Assembly (NCBI RefSeq): GCF_036226925.1
Contig: NZ_CP109031.1
Span: 930,001-994,000 of the forward strand
DNA: 64,000 nucleotides
Source: Streptomyces sp. NBC_00659
GTDB taxonomy: Bacteria > Actinomycetota > Actinomycetes > Streptomycetales > Streptomycetaceae
Reading direction: 5' to 3'
Part shown: positions 37,881 to 48,356 of the stretch, in pieces
How positions within the stretch are numbered: position 1 is the first letter of the stretch
How the letters are laid out: each line of letters opens with the position of its first letter
Notes under the pieces: generated by a model
Told to the model about the DNA's origin: nothing
Database searches by the model: none
The model's input: the letters and a program-made list of their open reading frames with translations, nothing else
Position numbers and translations under genes: made by a program

Positions 37881-38234
37881 ATGGAACAGACGGAGATCAT
37901 CCTGCGCGCCATCGGCGTGCTCACCGAGACCAACGCCATGGTGCGCAGGATCGCCCAGGACGAGGAGGCCGGGGTCGAATCGGCCGAGAACAACCTGGGC
38001 GCTCTCGTCACCGAGGTGTTCCCGCGTGTCGAGGTGCCCGGTGACGCCGGTCCCGCCGAGGCGGGGCAGGCGGTCGCGAACGCCTACCTGCCCGCCGCCA
38101 TCTCGCTGGTGGGCGCCTTCGCGTTCCTCTTCTCCGAGCTCGCCGACCTCCACGACTCCGGGCGCACCGACGTCTCGACGGCCGATCTGCTCCAGGACCT
38201 GGCCCTGCGCATGTCCCGGGCCGACAACGAGTAA
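37881..38234 (+). CDS. conserved hypothetical protein
   Basis: This is a 117-residue acidic, mainly helical cytoplasmic protein. It has an N-terminal helix (MEQTEIILRAIGVLTETNAMVRRI), a Pro/Gly linker and one moderately hydrophobic helix (AAISLVGAFAFLFSELADLHD). No family was recognised. ATG 37881 follows CTCACGGC with no strong ribosome-binding sequence. A 19-bp tandem repeat lies 40 bp behind its stop. Confidence 0.55.
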   Translation: MEQTEIILRAIGVLTETNAMVRRIAQDEEAGVESAENNLGALVTEVFPRVEVPGDAGPAEAGQAVANAYLPAAISLVGAFAFLFSELADLHDSGRTDVSTADLLQDLALRMSRADNE

Positions 38235-38274
38235 CCGCCGTCCGGCCCGGGCGCTTCCTCCCGCCCCGCTCCAG

Positions 38275-38331
38275 TCACCGGTCCCGCTCCACGTCACCGG
38301 TCCCGCTCCACGTCACCGGTCCCGCTCGACG
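38275..38331 (+). repeat. three 19-bp tandem repeats
   Basis: Three adjacent 19-bp copies starting TCACCGGTCCCGCTC (38275-38293, 38294-38312, 38313-38331) differ only by one base in the last. They are non-coding, between convergent genes. Confidence 0.9.
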
Positions 38332-38418
38332 CGCACCCCGGCCGGTCCCGGCCCGGGCTCCCCCGGCCGGCTCTCGACCGGGGGAGTCCGCGGCGGGGTC
38401 CGACGGACCGGTGCCGGA

Positions 38419-39297
38419 TCAGGCGTGCGGAACGACCGCCACCGGGCAGGGCGCGTGATGCATCACCGCGTGGGCCACCGAACCGATCCGGACGCCCACC
38501 GCGGAGCGGTCGGCCCTGCGGCCGACGACCAGCAACTGGGCCCGGTCGGAGAGGGACAGGAGCACCTGGCCCGCGCTGCCCATCTCGATGTGCTGGGTGA
38601 CGGGCACCTCGGGAAAGCGTTCGCGCCACGGCAGGAGGGCCTCGGCCAGCGCCTTCCTCTCGTACGGCTCCAGGCCGCCGGCCTCGTCGAGCATCTTCAG
38701 CGAACCGGGGCTGTAGGCGAACACCGGCGGCAGGCTCCACGCCCGTACGGCCCGCACCGCCGCGCCACGGGCCGCCGCGGTCTCGAACGCGAAACGCAGA
38801 CCGGCGTCGTCCTCGGGTCCGCCCTGATGGCCCACGACGATCTCGCGCCCGCCCGCCTCGTCCTCGGGCCGGTCCTCCGAACGCACCAGTACCACCGGGC
38901 AGGCCGCCTCGGCGATCACCCGTTGTCCGACGGAACCGAGCAGGAAGCCGACGAACGCGCCGTATCCGCGCGAGCCGAGGACCAGGGTCTGCGTGTCGGC
39001 CGCGACGCCCAGCAACGCCTGCACCACGTCGCCGTCGACGGAGTCGATCACGTCGACCGTCACCGGCAGACCCTCGTGCCGTTCGGTGACCGTGCGGGCC
39101 GCGTCCTCGATCATGCTTCGGGCCGAGCGTGCCTGGTCCTCCCGGTCACCACCGCCGACCATGTCGTGCGGCGGCCAGTGCCAGGCGTACACCACCCGCA
39201 GGGCCACACCCCGGCGGACGGCCTCACGGCCTGCCCAGGCCAGCGCCGCCCTGCTCTCGGGTGATCCGTCCACGCCCACGGTGATCGGGGGGGTCAT
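38419..39297 (-). CDS. universal stress protein, tandem USP domains
   Basis: The 292-residue protein has two UspA domains (about 1-142 and 153-292). The first starts ITVGVDGSPESRAALAWA and has the ATP-binding GSRGYGAFVGFLLGSVGQRV. The second starts IVVGHQGG and ends GRRADRSAVGVRIGSVAHAVMHHAPCPVAVV, with a less canonical phosphate loop. Such tandem proteins bind ATP and respond to hypoxia or stationary phase in actinobacteria. No cognate regulator is adjacent. Confidence 0.93.
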   Translation of the reverse strand: MTPPITVGVDGSPESRAALAWAGREAVRRGVALRVVYAWHWPPHDMVGGGDREDQARSARSMIEDAARTVTERHEGLPVTVDVIDSVDGDVVQALLGVAADTQTLVLGSRGYGAFVGFLLGSVGQRVIAEAACPVVLVRSEDRPEDEAGGREIVVGHQGGPEDDAGLRFAFETAAARGAAVRAVRAWSLPPVFAYSPGSLKMLDEAGGLEPYERKALAEALLPWRERFPEVPVTQHIEMGSAGQVLLSLSDRAQLLVVGRRADRSAVGVRIGSVAHAVMHHAPCPVAVVPHA

Positions 39298-39464
39298 CCG
39301 CCTGCCTTCCGTCGCCGGCCCGTCTGCCCGGCCGGGTGCTCGTCCATCCTTGCGGTCCAGTCTCCGTCACCGGCGGGGACGGCGGACACACGACAGGAGA
39401 TGGGGAGGGCTCGCTCCCGCACGGACCGACGGGCGTGACCCGGCCAGGGCTTGTCCGCCAGGCC

Positions 39465-40505
39465 CTACGCCGAGGCGCGGACCACGAGTTCCGGGTCGAA
39501 GATCAGCGACGTGGGTTCGGTGCGAACGCCCTGGATGTGCTCGTCCAGGAGGGCGGCCATCGCCGCGGCCATCTCCTCCACCGGCTGACGCACCGTGGTC
39601 AGCGGAGGGCGGCAGGTCACGGCCACGCTGGAGTCGTCGAAGCCGACGACCGCGACATCGTCCGGCACCTGTCTGCCCCGCTCCCGCAGCAGTTGGCACA
39701 CGCCCTGGGCCATCAGGTCGTTGGCGGCGAACACCCCGTCCACGTCCGGGTGTTCGGACAGCAGCCCGGACATCGCCGCCATACCGCTGTCCAGCGTGAA
39801 CCCGCCCTCGGCGACCGGGACGTACGGGTGTCCGCTGCGGGCCATCGTGTCGCGGAACCCGGCGAGCCGGTCCTGGCTCGCGGCGACGCCGAGCGGCCCG
39901 GTGACGGTGACGATCCGCCGGCACCCCCGGTTCAGCAGGTGTTCGGCCGCCAGCCGCGCCCCCTCGCGGTGGGCGAGATCGACATAGCTGAGCCGCACGG
40001 GGCGGGAGGGCCGGGCGAAGAGGACGGCGGGCAGACCCGCGTCGGCGAGCAGGGCGGGCAGCGGGTCGTCGGCGTGGGTGGAGACGACGAGGGCGCCGTC
40101 CGCGCTGCCCTGCCGGAGGTCGGCCAGCACCTGGCTCCTGGTCTCCGCGGATTCGGCGAACATCAGCAGCGGATGCATCGAGCGTGGACGCAGGTACCCC
40201 ACCACGCCGCTGACGACCCGTCCGAAGAAGGGGTCCGCGAACACCCGCGCGGCGAAGGCGTTCTGTGCCTCCCCCGGGGTGTCGCCCGCGCCGGAGACGA
40301 TCAGCGCCACCGTCTGGCTGCGCCGGGTCACCAGCGATCTGGCGGCCCGGTTGGGCGCGTATCCGGTCCGGTCGATGGCCTGGCGCACCACCTCCTGGAT
40401 CCCGGGGTCGACATTGCGGACACCGTTGATGACCCGGGACACGGTCGCGCGGGAGACTCCGGCCACCCGCGCGACATCCTCCAGCGTGGGAGCCTGTCTG
40501 CTCAT
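39465..40505 (-). CDS. LacI-family repressor of the beta-glucan locus
   Basis: This is a 346-residue LacI regulator. The DNA-binding domain is TLEDVARVAGVSRATVSRVINGVRNV (about 7-32) with the expected hinge helix near residue 50, followed by a periplasmic-binding-protein-like effector domain (ADGALVVSTHADDPLP, FAANDLMAQGV, VVGFDDSSVAVTCRPPLTTVRQP). It directly follows the GH3 gene on the same strand. A core AGAGCGCTCT lies 36 bp before its start, and longer versions lie before the glucanase genes. I infer it represses itself and those genes and is released by a beta-gluco-oligosaccharide. The sites share their GAGCGCTC core with those of CebR, the cellobiose repressor. Confidence 0.88.
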   Translation of the reverse strand: MSRQAPTLEDVARVAGVSRATVSRVINGVRNVDPGIQEVVRQAIDRTGYAPNRAARSLVTRRSQTVALIVSGAGDTPGEAQNAFAARVFADPFFGRVVSGVVGYLRPRSMHPLLMFAESAETRSQVLADLRQGSADGALVVSTHADDPLPALLADAGLPAVLFARPSRPVRLSYVDLAHREGARLAAEHLLNRGCRRIVTVTGPLGVAASQDRLAGFRDTMARSGHPYVPVAEGGFTLDSGMAAMSGLLSEHPDVDGVFAANDLMAQGVCQLLRERGRQVPDDVAVVGFDDSSVAVTCRPPLTTVRQPVEEMAAAMAALLDEHIQGVRTEPTSLIFDPELVVRASA

Positions 40506-40540
40506 GGCGGCACCCTAACGGCACGGCACCGCCCGGGGAT

Positions 40541-40550
40541 AGAGCGCTCT
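40541..40550 (-). promoter_or_regulatory. operator site A (lacI)
   Basis: AGAGCGCTCT, a 10-bp palindrome, lies 36 bp upstream of the LacI start. It is the shortest of the family of sites in this locus and fits autoregulation. Confidence 0.7.
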
Positions 40551-40556
40551 CCCCGA

Positions 40557-40577
40557 CCCCCGGCGCTCAGCCGGGGG
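40557..40577 (-). terminator. hairpin at GH3 stop codon
   Basis: CCCCCGGC and GCCGGGGG form an 8-bp stem with a 5-nt loop that includes the GH3 stop codon. It may attenuate readthrough into lacI. Confidence 0.45.
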
Positions 40578-43029
40578 GCCGGACCAGGGCGGTGGCCGTC
40601 AGCGGCAGGGCGCCCGCGGAGCTGCCGGCGAGCACACGGTAGGCGCCGGGCCGCGTGCGCCACGCGTGTTCGTCCTCGGCCCAGTGGCGCAGCGCCCGGG
40701 GCGGTATCCGCACCGACGCCGTCGCCCGCTCGCCCGGTTCGGCGCTCACCGCGGCATACCCGGCGAGCCGGCGTTCCGGGCGGTCCGGCGGTCCGGGGGG
40801 CCCGGCGAGATAGACCTGGACGACCTCGCGTCCGCGCCGGGGACCCGTGTTGCGTACGTCGACCCGCACGGTGAACGGCTCGCCGGCCACGATGTCGTCG
40901 GGGACGCCCAGCCCCTCGTACGCCCAGGTGGTGAAGCCGAGTCCGTGCCCGAACCAGTAGGCGGGTTCGCGGTCGTGGCGTGCCCAGGCGCGGTAGCCGA
41001 TGTGCAGGCCCTCGGTGTAGTCGAGGTGTCCGTCCTCGGGCCGGGTGCGGGTGACCGGCGCGTCGGCGAGGGTCGCCGGCCAGGTCGTGGGCAGCCGCCC
41101 GCCGGGTTCGGCTCGGCCGAACAGCACGTCGGCGAGGCCCGCGCCGCCCTCCTGGCCGGGGAACCAGGTCAGCAGGACGGCACCGGCCGCCGCGCGCCAG
41201 GGCAGTTCGACCGGTCCGCCGCTGTTGACGACGACGACCGTCCGCGGTTCGGCGGCGGTCACCGCGCGGACCAGCTCGTCCTGGCGTCCGCCGAGCCCGA
41301 GGTCCGTCCGGTCGTATCCCTCGGACTCGCCGTGTTCGGTGGTGCCGACGACCACGATCGCCGCGTCCGCGTCGCGGGCCGCCCGCACCGCGTCGGCCAG
41401 GGCCGGACCGTCGTCGGGGGGTGGCGGGGCCGCGGTGACGACGGTGGCCCGCCCGGTGCCCGGGGCGAGTTCGCGGCGGGCCACCACGCGCACCGCACGT
41501 CCCGCCGTGAGCAGGACGGGCGCACCGTGGACGGGCGGGTTCACGTGGACGACCGCCGGATCGTCGGTCTCCTTGCCGAACTCCCCTTCCAGGACGACGC
41601 GTTCGTCGACCGTGATGCTCAGGCGCCCGAACCCGCCGACCCCGAGCGTCCACCGCCCCGAGATCCCCGGAAGCAGAAGGGCGGCGATCTCGACGGTGTG
41701 CGCACCCGGCGGCAGCGGCGGCTCCAACTGGCGCCCGCCGAGGCGGTGTTCGGAGAGCAGTTCACACCCCGCCGCGTCGAGCACCCGCAGCCGGACACCG
41801 GGGTCGCCGGTTTCCGGATCGGCGCACAGGTCCGGGGTCAGGGGTGCCGCGGGCGCGGCGGTCGAGGGGCCCGGCACATGGACGACCCGCACGCCGTCGC
41901 CGAGCGCGGCCCTGATCCCCTCCAGCGGAGTGACGACCCGCTCGGGGAAGACTCCCGCGCTGCCGCCGCCCTGGACACGCGGCAGGACCGCGTGCGCGCC
42001 GATCACCGCGACGGTGCGCAACCGGGCGGGATCGAGCGGGAGGACACCGCGATTGCGCAGCAGGACGGTGCTCGCGGCCGCGGCCCCGCGCAGCAGCGCG
42101 CGGGCCTCGCTCCGGCCGGTGGCGGGCGGGGTGTCCCGCGGCGGCTGCCCCAGCGCGCCGCACGCGGCGGCGAGCCCGAGCAGCCGCCGCACCTTGTCGT
42201 CGACGGCGTTCCGCGGAACGCGCCCCGCTTCCACCGCCCGCACCAGTTCCTCGCCGAAGGCGCTCTCCGGTCCCGGCATCGCGAGGTCGAGGGCGGCGCG
42301 GGCTGCCGGTTCCCCGGACCGCACCGCGCCCCAGTCGGACACCACCACGCCGGTGAAGCCCCACTCCCCCTTGAGGGGTTCGTCGAGCAGGGAACTGGCG
42401 GTCATCGTGGTGCCGTTGACGCCGTTGTACCCGGCCATGACGACCCGGACGCCGGCCTCGACGGCCGCCTCGAACGGTGCCAGATACACCTCCCGCAGGA
42501 CCCGCTCGGACACCCGTACGTCGACGGTCAGCCGGTCGGTCTCGGAGTCGTTGGCCACGTAGTGCTTGGCGGTGGCGGCCACTCCGTGTGCCTGGATGCC
42601 CCGGATCAGCGCGGCGCCGGTGCGGCCGGTCAGTTCGGGGTCCTCGGAGAAGCACTCGAAGTGCCGCCCGCCGAGCGGTGTCCGGTGGAGGTTGAGGGTG
42701 GGTGCGAGGACGACGTCGACACCCTTGCGGCGCGCCTCGGCGGCGAGCAGCCCGCCGAGACGCTCCACCCGTTCCTCGTCCCACAGGGCGCCGAGCGCGG
42801 ACGCCGAAGGCAGCAGCAGGGCCGGATCGCGCTCGTCCCAGGACTGCCCGCGCACTCCGGCGGGACCGTCCGACAGGACCATCTCCCTCAGTTCCAGGGC
42901 TGGTTCGGCCCTGGTGCGCCAGGTGGTCGCACCGGTGAGCAGCCGGACCTTCTCGCGGAGGGTCAGCTTGCCGAGGAGCCGTTCGCGTTCCGCCTCGTCG
43001 TCCGTCTTCTCCGTCAAGTGCGGCCTCAT
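40567..43029 (-). CDS. GH3 beta-glucosidase with PA14 insert (cytoplasmic)
   Basis: The 820-residue GH3 enzyme has no signal peptide, so it should act inside the cell on imported oligosaccharides. The N-domain carries KHYVANDSETDR and the nucleophile D232 in VVVSDWGAV. A PA14-like beta-barrel inserted in the second domain (about 400-530) and a C-terminal Fn3-like domain (about 690-760) match the BglB/KmBglI architecture. Substrate is probably gluco-oligosaccharides, here most likely beta-1,3-linked given the neighbours. ATG 43029 lies 4 bp after operator B. It sits 34 bp after the TIM-barrel/CBM32 gene and upstream of lacI, so operon transcription is likely. Confidence 0.93.
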   Translation of the reverse strand: MRPHLTEKTDDEAERERLLGKLTLREKVRLLTGATTWRTRAEPALELREMVLSDGPAGVRGQSWDERDPALLLPSASALGALWDEERVERLGGLLAAEARRKGVDVVLAPTLNLHRTPLGGRHFECFSEDPELTGRTGAALIRGIQAHGVAATAKHYVANDSETDRLTVDVRVSERVLREVYLAPFEAAVEAGVRVVMAGYNGVNGTTMTASSLLDEPLKGEWGFTGVVVSDWGAVRSGEPAARAALDLAMPGPESAFGEELVRAVEAGRVPRNAVDDKVRRLLGLAAACGALGQPPRDTPPATGRSEARALLRGAAAASTVLLRNRGVLPLDPARLRTVAVIGAHAVLPRVQGGGSAGVFPERVVTPLEGIRAALGDGVRVVHVPGPSTAAPAAPLTPDLCADPETGDPGVRLRVLDAAGCELLSEHRLGGRQLEPPLPPGAHTVEIAALLLPGISGRWTLGVGGFGRLSITVDERVVLEGEFGKETDDPAVVHVNPPVHGAPVLLTAGRAVRVVARRELAPGTGRATVVTAAPPPPDDGPALADAVRAARDADAAIVVVGTTEHGESEGYDRTDLGLGGRQDELVRAVTAAEPRTVVVVNSGGPVELPWRAAAGAVLLTWFPGQEGGAGLADVLFGRAEPGGRLPTTWPATLADAPVTRTRPEDGHLDYTEGLHIGYRAWARHDREPAYWFGHGLGFTTWAYEGLGVPDDIVAGEPFTVRVDVRNTGPRRGREVVQVYLAGPPGPPDRPERRLAGYAAVSAEPGERATASVRIPPRALRHWAEDEHAWRTRPGAYRVLAGSSAGALPLTATALVRPPG

Positions 43030-43033
43030 TCCC

Positions 43034-43049
43034 GGGAGAGCGCTCTCCC
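43034..43049 (-). promoter_or_regulatory. operator site B (GH3)
   Basis: A perfect 16-bp palindrome, GGGAGAGCGCTCTCCC, lies 4 bp before the GH3 start codon and overlaps where its ribosome-binding site should be. Confidence 0.8.
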
Positions 43050-43063
43050 CATCGGTGTTCGAC

Positions 43064-44815
43064 TCAGTTGTAGACGCCGAACTCGTAGAGCGAGTAACCC
43101 CATCCGGTTCCTCGCGCGGTGCCGTTCACCCGTACGTAGCGGCCGGCCCCGGTGACATCGAGGTCGTCCACGCCGCCGTTGCCGTCGGTGACCGTGCGGA
43201 CGGTGGTCCAGTTCTGCCCGTCGTCCGAGGTCTGCACGGTGTAGGCCCTGGCGTACGAGGTCTCCCAGACCAGTTGCACATGGCGGAACGAGATTCGGGT
43301 ACCGAGGTCGACCCGCAGCCACTGGGGATCGCTCCAGTCGCTGGCCCAGCGGGTGTTGAGGCTGCCGTCCACGGCACCGGCCGCGGTGCAGGGGCAGTCG
43401 CCGCCGCCGGTCTGGAACGAGGAGGCGGTGGCCGGCCGGCCGAGCGCGATGTTCGTTCCGCTCGGGGTGGGCGGCACCACGCGCACGGACCGGGTCTCGA
43501 CACCGACGTTGCCCTTGCCGTCCTTGACCTTGACGTAGACCTTCCAGACTCCGGGCCGGTCCGGCGCGGTGACCCGGAGTCGGCCGCCGCCGAGGTCGGT
43601 GAAGGGCAGCGGGTTCAGCTGTTTGCCCTGGTCGATGTACATGCTGTTGTCCAGCACCTCGTACGTGACCGGATCACCGTTCGGGTCCGTGGCCTTGACG
43701 GAGAGAGTGAGGTCGCGCCCCGCGGGCACCTTGCCCGCGTCTCCCTCCACGGTCAGGTCGGAGATGACCGGCGGGGTGTTGTCCCGGGAGGTGTCCGCGC
43801 CGTACGCCTTCTTCACGGCGTAGTACGACAGCCGTTTCTCGCCCGCGGGCAGCAGGTTGAACCAGATGCCGCCGAAGTCGTACTCGGTCCCGTAGTGGAA
43901 CATCGTGGCGCCGAGCGCGACGCCCTGGTGTCCGGTGACGCAGTTCCACGCCCGGGTGTAGCCGTCGGCCTTCGCCCGGTCGGCCGGTTCGGCGGGGACG
44001 CCGTTGGCGTCGTCCGGCACCTCCCACTCGCCCGCGGGACCGGTTTCGGTGACGATGTAGGGCTTGGTGTAACCACCTTGCTGCCAGGCCGACTTGATGT
44101 CACAGACCGCGTTGTAGGCGTTGACCGCGTACAGGTCGAGATCGGGCGCGTTCCGCTTGTAGTAGGGCCAGGCGCCGGTCCACGCGTCGGTCGAGGTGAC
44201 GGGGTGGTCGGGGTCGGCGGCGTGGATCTTCTTGGCGATGTCGTTCACGAGGGTGGTGTAGGCGTCCCGTTGGCGCTCCAGCTCGGCGCCGCTGTAGCAG
44301 TTCTGGAGTCCGAGCACGGACTCGTTCCCGACATCCCACATCAGGACGCCTGGGTTGTCCTTGTAGGTGGCGGCCCATTGGGGGAACTCGGTGAGTACCT
44401 GGTTCTTGTAGCCGGTGTCCGTCAGATAGTTCACACAGCCGCCGCTGCCGGGACCGCCTCCGGGCTGCAGCCAGAAGCCGGCGATCACCTTGATGCCCTG
44501 GGCCGCGGCCGCGTCGAGGAGCGGCTTGCTGGAGGCGTCGGTGCCCCAGGTGCGGACGGTGTTGACGCCCATCGACTTCAGGTCGGGCATGTAACGCCCG
44601 GCGTCGGCGACGGCCGGGCCCCAGGTGAGGCCCTTGATCTGGTACGGGCTTCCGTCGACGGTCAGCTGCCAGTTGCCCTGCGAGCCGGTGACCTTGACGA
44701 CGCCGCCGGCGGCCTGCGCGGGCTGGGAGGGCAGCGCGACGAGGGCTCCCGCGGCGAGCAGGCCCGCGGTGACGGGCGCCGTGATGCGGCGCCGGGTGGT
44801 ACGGGATCCGGTCAT
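43064..44815 (-). CDS. secreted TIM-barrel glycoside hydrolase with CBM32
   Basis: This is a 583-residue exported enzyme. The signal peptide is about residues 1-36 (RRRITAPVTAGLLAAGALVALPSQPAQA). A clan GH-A TIM barrel resembling the GH2 C-domain or GH5 covers about 40-340, with probable acid/base E165 in WDVGNESV and nucleophile E257 in VTETGPAG. A fibronectin/Ig-like linker follows (about 350-440), then a discoidin/F5-8C domain (about 448-583, CBM32). Family and bond specificity cannot be settled by eye. Context suggests a beta-glucanase acting outside the cell. It lies 72 bp downstream of the DUF1996 gene and 34 bp upstream of GH3, all co-directional. Confidence 0.82.
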   Translation of the reverse strand: MTGSRTTRRRITAPVTAGLLAAGALVALPSQPAQAAGGVVKVTGSQGNWQLTVDGSPYQIKGLTWGPAVADAGRYMPDLKSMGVNTVRTWGTDASSKPLLDAAAAQGIKVIAGFWLQPGGGPGSGGCVNYLTDTGYKNQVLTEFPQWAATYKDNPGVLMWDVGNESVLGLQNCYSGAELERQRDAYTTLVNDIAKKIHAADPDHPVTSTDAWTGAWPYYKRNAPDLDLYAVNAYNAVCDIKSAWQQGGYTKPYIVTETGPAGEWEVPDDANGVPAEPADRAKADGYTRAWNCVTGHQGVALGATMFHYGTEYDFGGIWFNLLPAGEKRLSYYAVKKAYGADTSRDNTPPVISDLTVEGDAGKVPAGRDLTLSVKATDPNGDPVTYEVLDNSMYIDQGKQLNPLPFTDLGGGRLRVTAPDRPGVWKVYVKVKDGKGNVGVETRSVRVVPPTPSGTNIALGRPATASSFQTGGGDCPCTAAGAVDGSLNTRWASDWSDPQWLRVDLGTRISFRHVQLVWETSYARAYTVQTSDDGQNWTTVRTVTDGNGGVDDLDVTGAGRYVRVNGTARGTGWGYSLYEFGVYN

Positions 44816-44887
44816 GAGTGTCCGTCCGGTGTGCGGGTGAGGGGGGAAGATCAGGTATGTGGACCTGGTGGTCCGGGAGGTGGCGCC

Positions 44888-45982
44888 TCAGGGAAGCCGG
44901 TAGTTCGCGTCGAGCGCCGCGCCCGCCTCGGGGTGCGTCTGGTCGTAGCCGCGGGCGTCGCACTGGAGCCCGCCGACGACGCAGTGGTCGACGAGGGCCT
45001 TGAGTGTCGGCGCGTCCCACGCGTTGAAGAAGTCGTAGTGGAACGAGTAGCCGGCGCCGCTCGCCAGCCTGACCTGAGACATGTCACCGTTGACCGGGAA
45101 GGCCATCTTGAACTCGATCATCGGCAGGGCGACGGGGTGATCGTCCGGGCAGATGTTGTTGTTCGTGCCGGGATTGACCACCGGATACGCCATGTGGCTC
45201 TGGTGGTTGGGGGTGTCCAGGTACTTGCCGTCCCAGCAACTCGGCGCCTGGAACCGGATGTTGAGCTGGACGTCGGCCCTGTTCGGACACTGCTGCGGGA
45301 AGTCGACGTTGAAGAAGCTGTCGCCGCACTCCCAGCCCTCCACGAAGCCGCGGTGGTTGCGGAAGTCGGCCGCCGACTGCAGGGGACTGCCGACGACGAA
45401 GCGCAGACCCTTCGGGAAGGAACGCACGCTGGTGTAGTCGGTGACCCCTGCCTTGTAGTAGATGACCTGGGGGCCCACCGGCAGCACGGGCGTGTTCCCC
45501 TTGAGCAGGGTCGGCATCCAGTAGGCCGACTTGTCACCGGGGGCCCTGCAGGTGGTCCCGCCGGAGTCGAGCGAGGCGGTGGTGCTAGCCGCGTTCGTGG
45601 TGGTGTTGCCCATGAAGGTGTGGTCGTGCGACTTGCCCGGCTGGCCGGGGTAGACGATCGGGTCGTCCGGCCGGGTGTGGGACACCGAACAGTTCGCCTG
45701 GAACTCGTGGAAGTACCGGTGCGTCGGCTCCGCCTTGGAGGGGACGACCCCGGTCACCGGCGGGTTCGCCGGGATGTACCCGTCGCCGTCCGGGTCCTCC
45801 GGCGAGGCGAGCGTCGAGGCTGCCATCACATGACCGGTGTGGACGGTCGTGGACCCGGCCGTGGAGGCCGGGGCACCGGCCGCCGGGTCGGCGCTCATCG
45901 CCACTCCGGCCAGGCCGAGCGAGGTCAGCACCAGCGCGCCGGACATCAGGATTCCTGAAACGATCTTCGATCTCCGTGCCAT
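44888..45982 (-). CDS. secreted DUF1996 protein in the beta-glucan regulon
   Basis: This is a 364-residue exported protein. The signal peptide is about residues 1-32. A linker follows, then a DUF1996 domain from about residue 85 to the end, recognised by YFHEFQANCSVSHTRPDDPIVYPG, KSHDHTFMGN and DVQLNIRFQAPSCWDGK. Conserved His/Asp residues (SHDH, SHMAYP, SFHYDFF) and several cysteines suggest a metal-binding or catalytic extracellular domain, but I know of no established activity for the family. ATG 45982 has AGGAGG 6-11 nt upstream. Operator C lies about 110 bp upstream, behind a TTGACA -35. The co-directional hydrolases behind it argue for a role in beta-glucan attack. Confidence 0.85.
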   Translation of the reverse strand: MARRSKIVSGILMSGALVLTSLGLAGVAMSADPAAGAPASTAGSTTVHTGHVMAASTLASPEDPDGDGYIPANPPVTGVVPSKAEPTHRYFHEFQANCSVSHTRPDDPIVYPGQPGKSHDHTFMGNTTTNAASTTASLDSGGTTCRAPGDKSAYWMPTLLKGNTPVLPVGPQVIYYKAGVTDYTSVRSFPKGLRFVVGSPLQSAADFRNHRGFVEGWECGDSFFNVDFPQQCPNRADVQLNIRFQAPSCWDGKYLDTPNHQSHMAYPVVNPGTNNNICPDDHPVALPMIEFKMAFPVNGDMSQVRLASGAGYSFHYDFFNAWDAPTLKALVDHCVVGGLQCDARGYDQTHPEAGAALDANYRLP

Positions 45983-46092
45983 GGAGACCTCCTGCCACGT
46001 CGATGGGGACGGTGGGGGTCGGACGGCCGTGAGCGGCGATGAGCACAGTGCCGCCGGGCCGCCCGCGTGACGGTCCATCACATGTGCCGAGG

Positions 46093-46116
46093 GAACGGGA
46101 GAGCGCTCTCCCGTTC
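46093..46116 (-). promoter_or_regulatory. operator site C (DUF1996 operon)
   Basis: This 24-bp perfect palindrome is centred on GAGAGCGCTCTC and is the longest of the LacI-type sites here. It lies just downstream of a TTGACA-N17-CAACAC promoter-like pair on the minus strand, so a bound repressor would block initiation. Confidence 0.82.
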
Positions 46117-46121
46117 GAGGA

Positions 46122-46150
46122 GTGTTGTGGCGGTCGCGCGGGAGTGTCAA
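46122..46150 (-). promoter_or_regulatory. candidate promoter of the DUF1996 operon
   Basis: On the minus strand TTGACA (46150-46145) is followed after 17 bp by CAACAC (46127-46122). The -10 is weak. The operator follows immediately. Confidence 0.4.
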
Positions 46151-46315
46151 GGGAGTTGACGAAGGATCACGCGACAGTCGTGCGCTCACCTCTTGAATAC
46201 AGCTCCGAACCCGTCATCGATCTTCGAGTGGACCCATGGAGCAATGAACTATCCCAAATCCACACCGTGTTGCCTCTTCGCCGTGCAACAACATCCGGGA
46301 CTGCGGTCACAACTC

Positions 46316-46366
46316 TTGACGCGTGGTTCACCTGGATGAAGCATGCATCGGCGAGAGAGCGCTCCC
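46316..46366 (+). promoter_or_regulatory. GH55 promoter region with operator site D
   Basis: TTGACG at 46316-46321 is a plausible -35, though no good -10 follows. GAGAGCGCTCCC at 46355-46366 differs from the regulon palindrome at one position. It lies 46 bp before the GH55 start. Confidence 0.6.
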
Positions 46367-46412
46367 CCGTACCTCCCATCGTTCACTTTCTGAACCAGGA
46401 GAGTCGCCCCCC

Positions 46413-48239
<1,827 letters not shown>

Positions 48240-48272
48240 CCGTTCCCGTCCGCGCGGCTTCCACCAGCGCGG

Positions 48273-48313
48273 CCCGGGAAGCCCGTCCCCGACAGGAGGA
48301 CGGGCTTCCCGGG
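48273..48313. terminator. convergent terminator, GH55 / lipoprotein
   Basis: A 16-bp perfect stem (48273-48288 with 48298-48313) and a 9-nt loop lie between two convergent stop codons. Confidence 0.82.
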
Positions 48314-48356
48314 GCGAGGGCGTGGCCGACGCCCGTGTTCGCCCGCGTCGCCCGCG

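Larger units (their letters stand above)
45983..46412. other. 430-bp divergent control region, DUF1996 / GH55
   Basis: It contains operator C (46093-46116) with a possible minus-strand promoter (TTGACA at 46150-46145). It also contains operator D (46355-46366) with a possible plus-strand -35 TTGACG at 46316-46321. No gene was seen. Confidence 0.7.

Noticed and set aside
42566..45958. 1130-codon plus-strand open frame
   Set aside because: It is antisense to GH3 and the TIM-barrel/CBM32 gene. Long shadow frames are expected at this GC content, and its translation is low-complexity Arg/Gly/Val.
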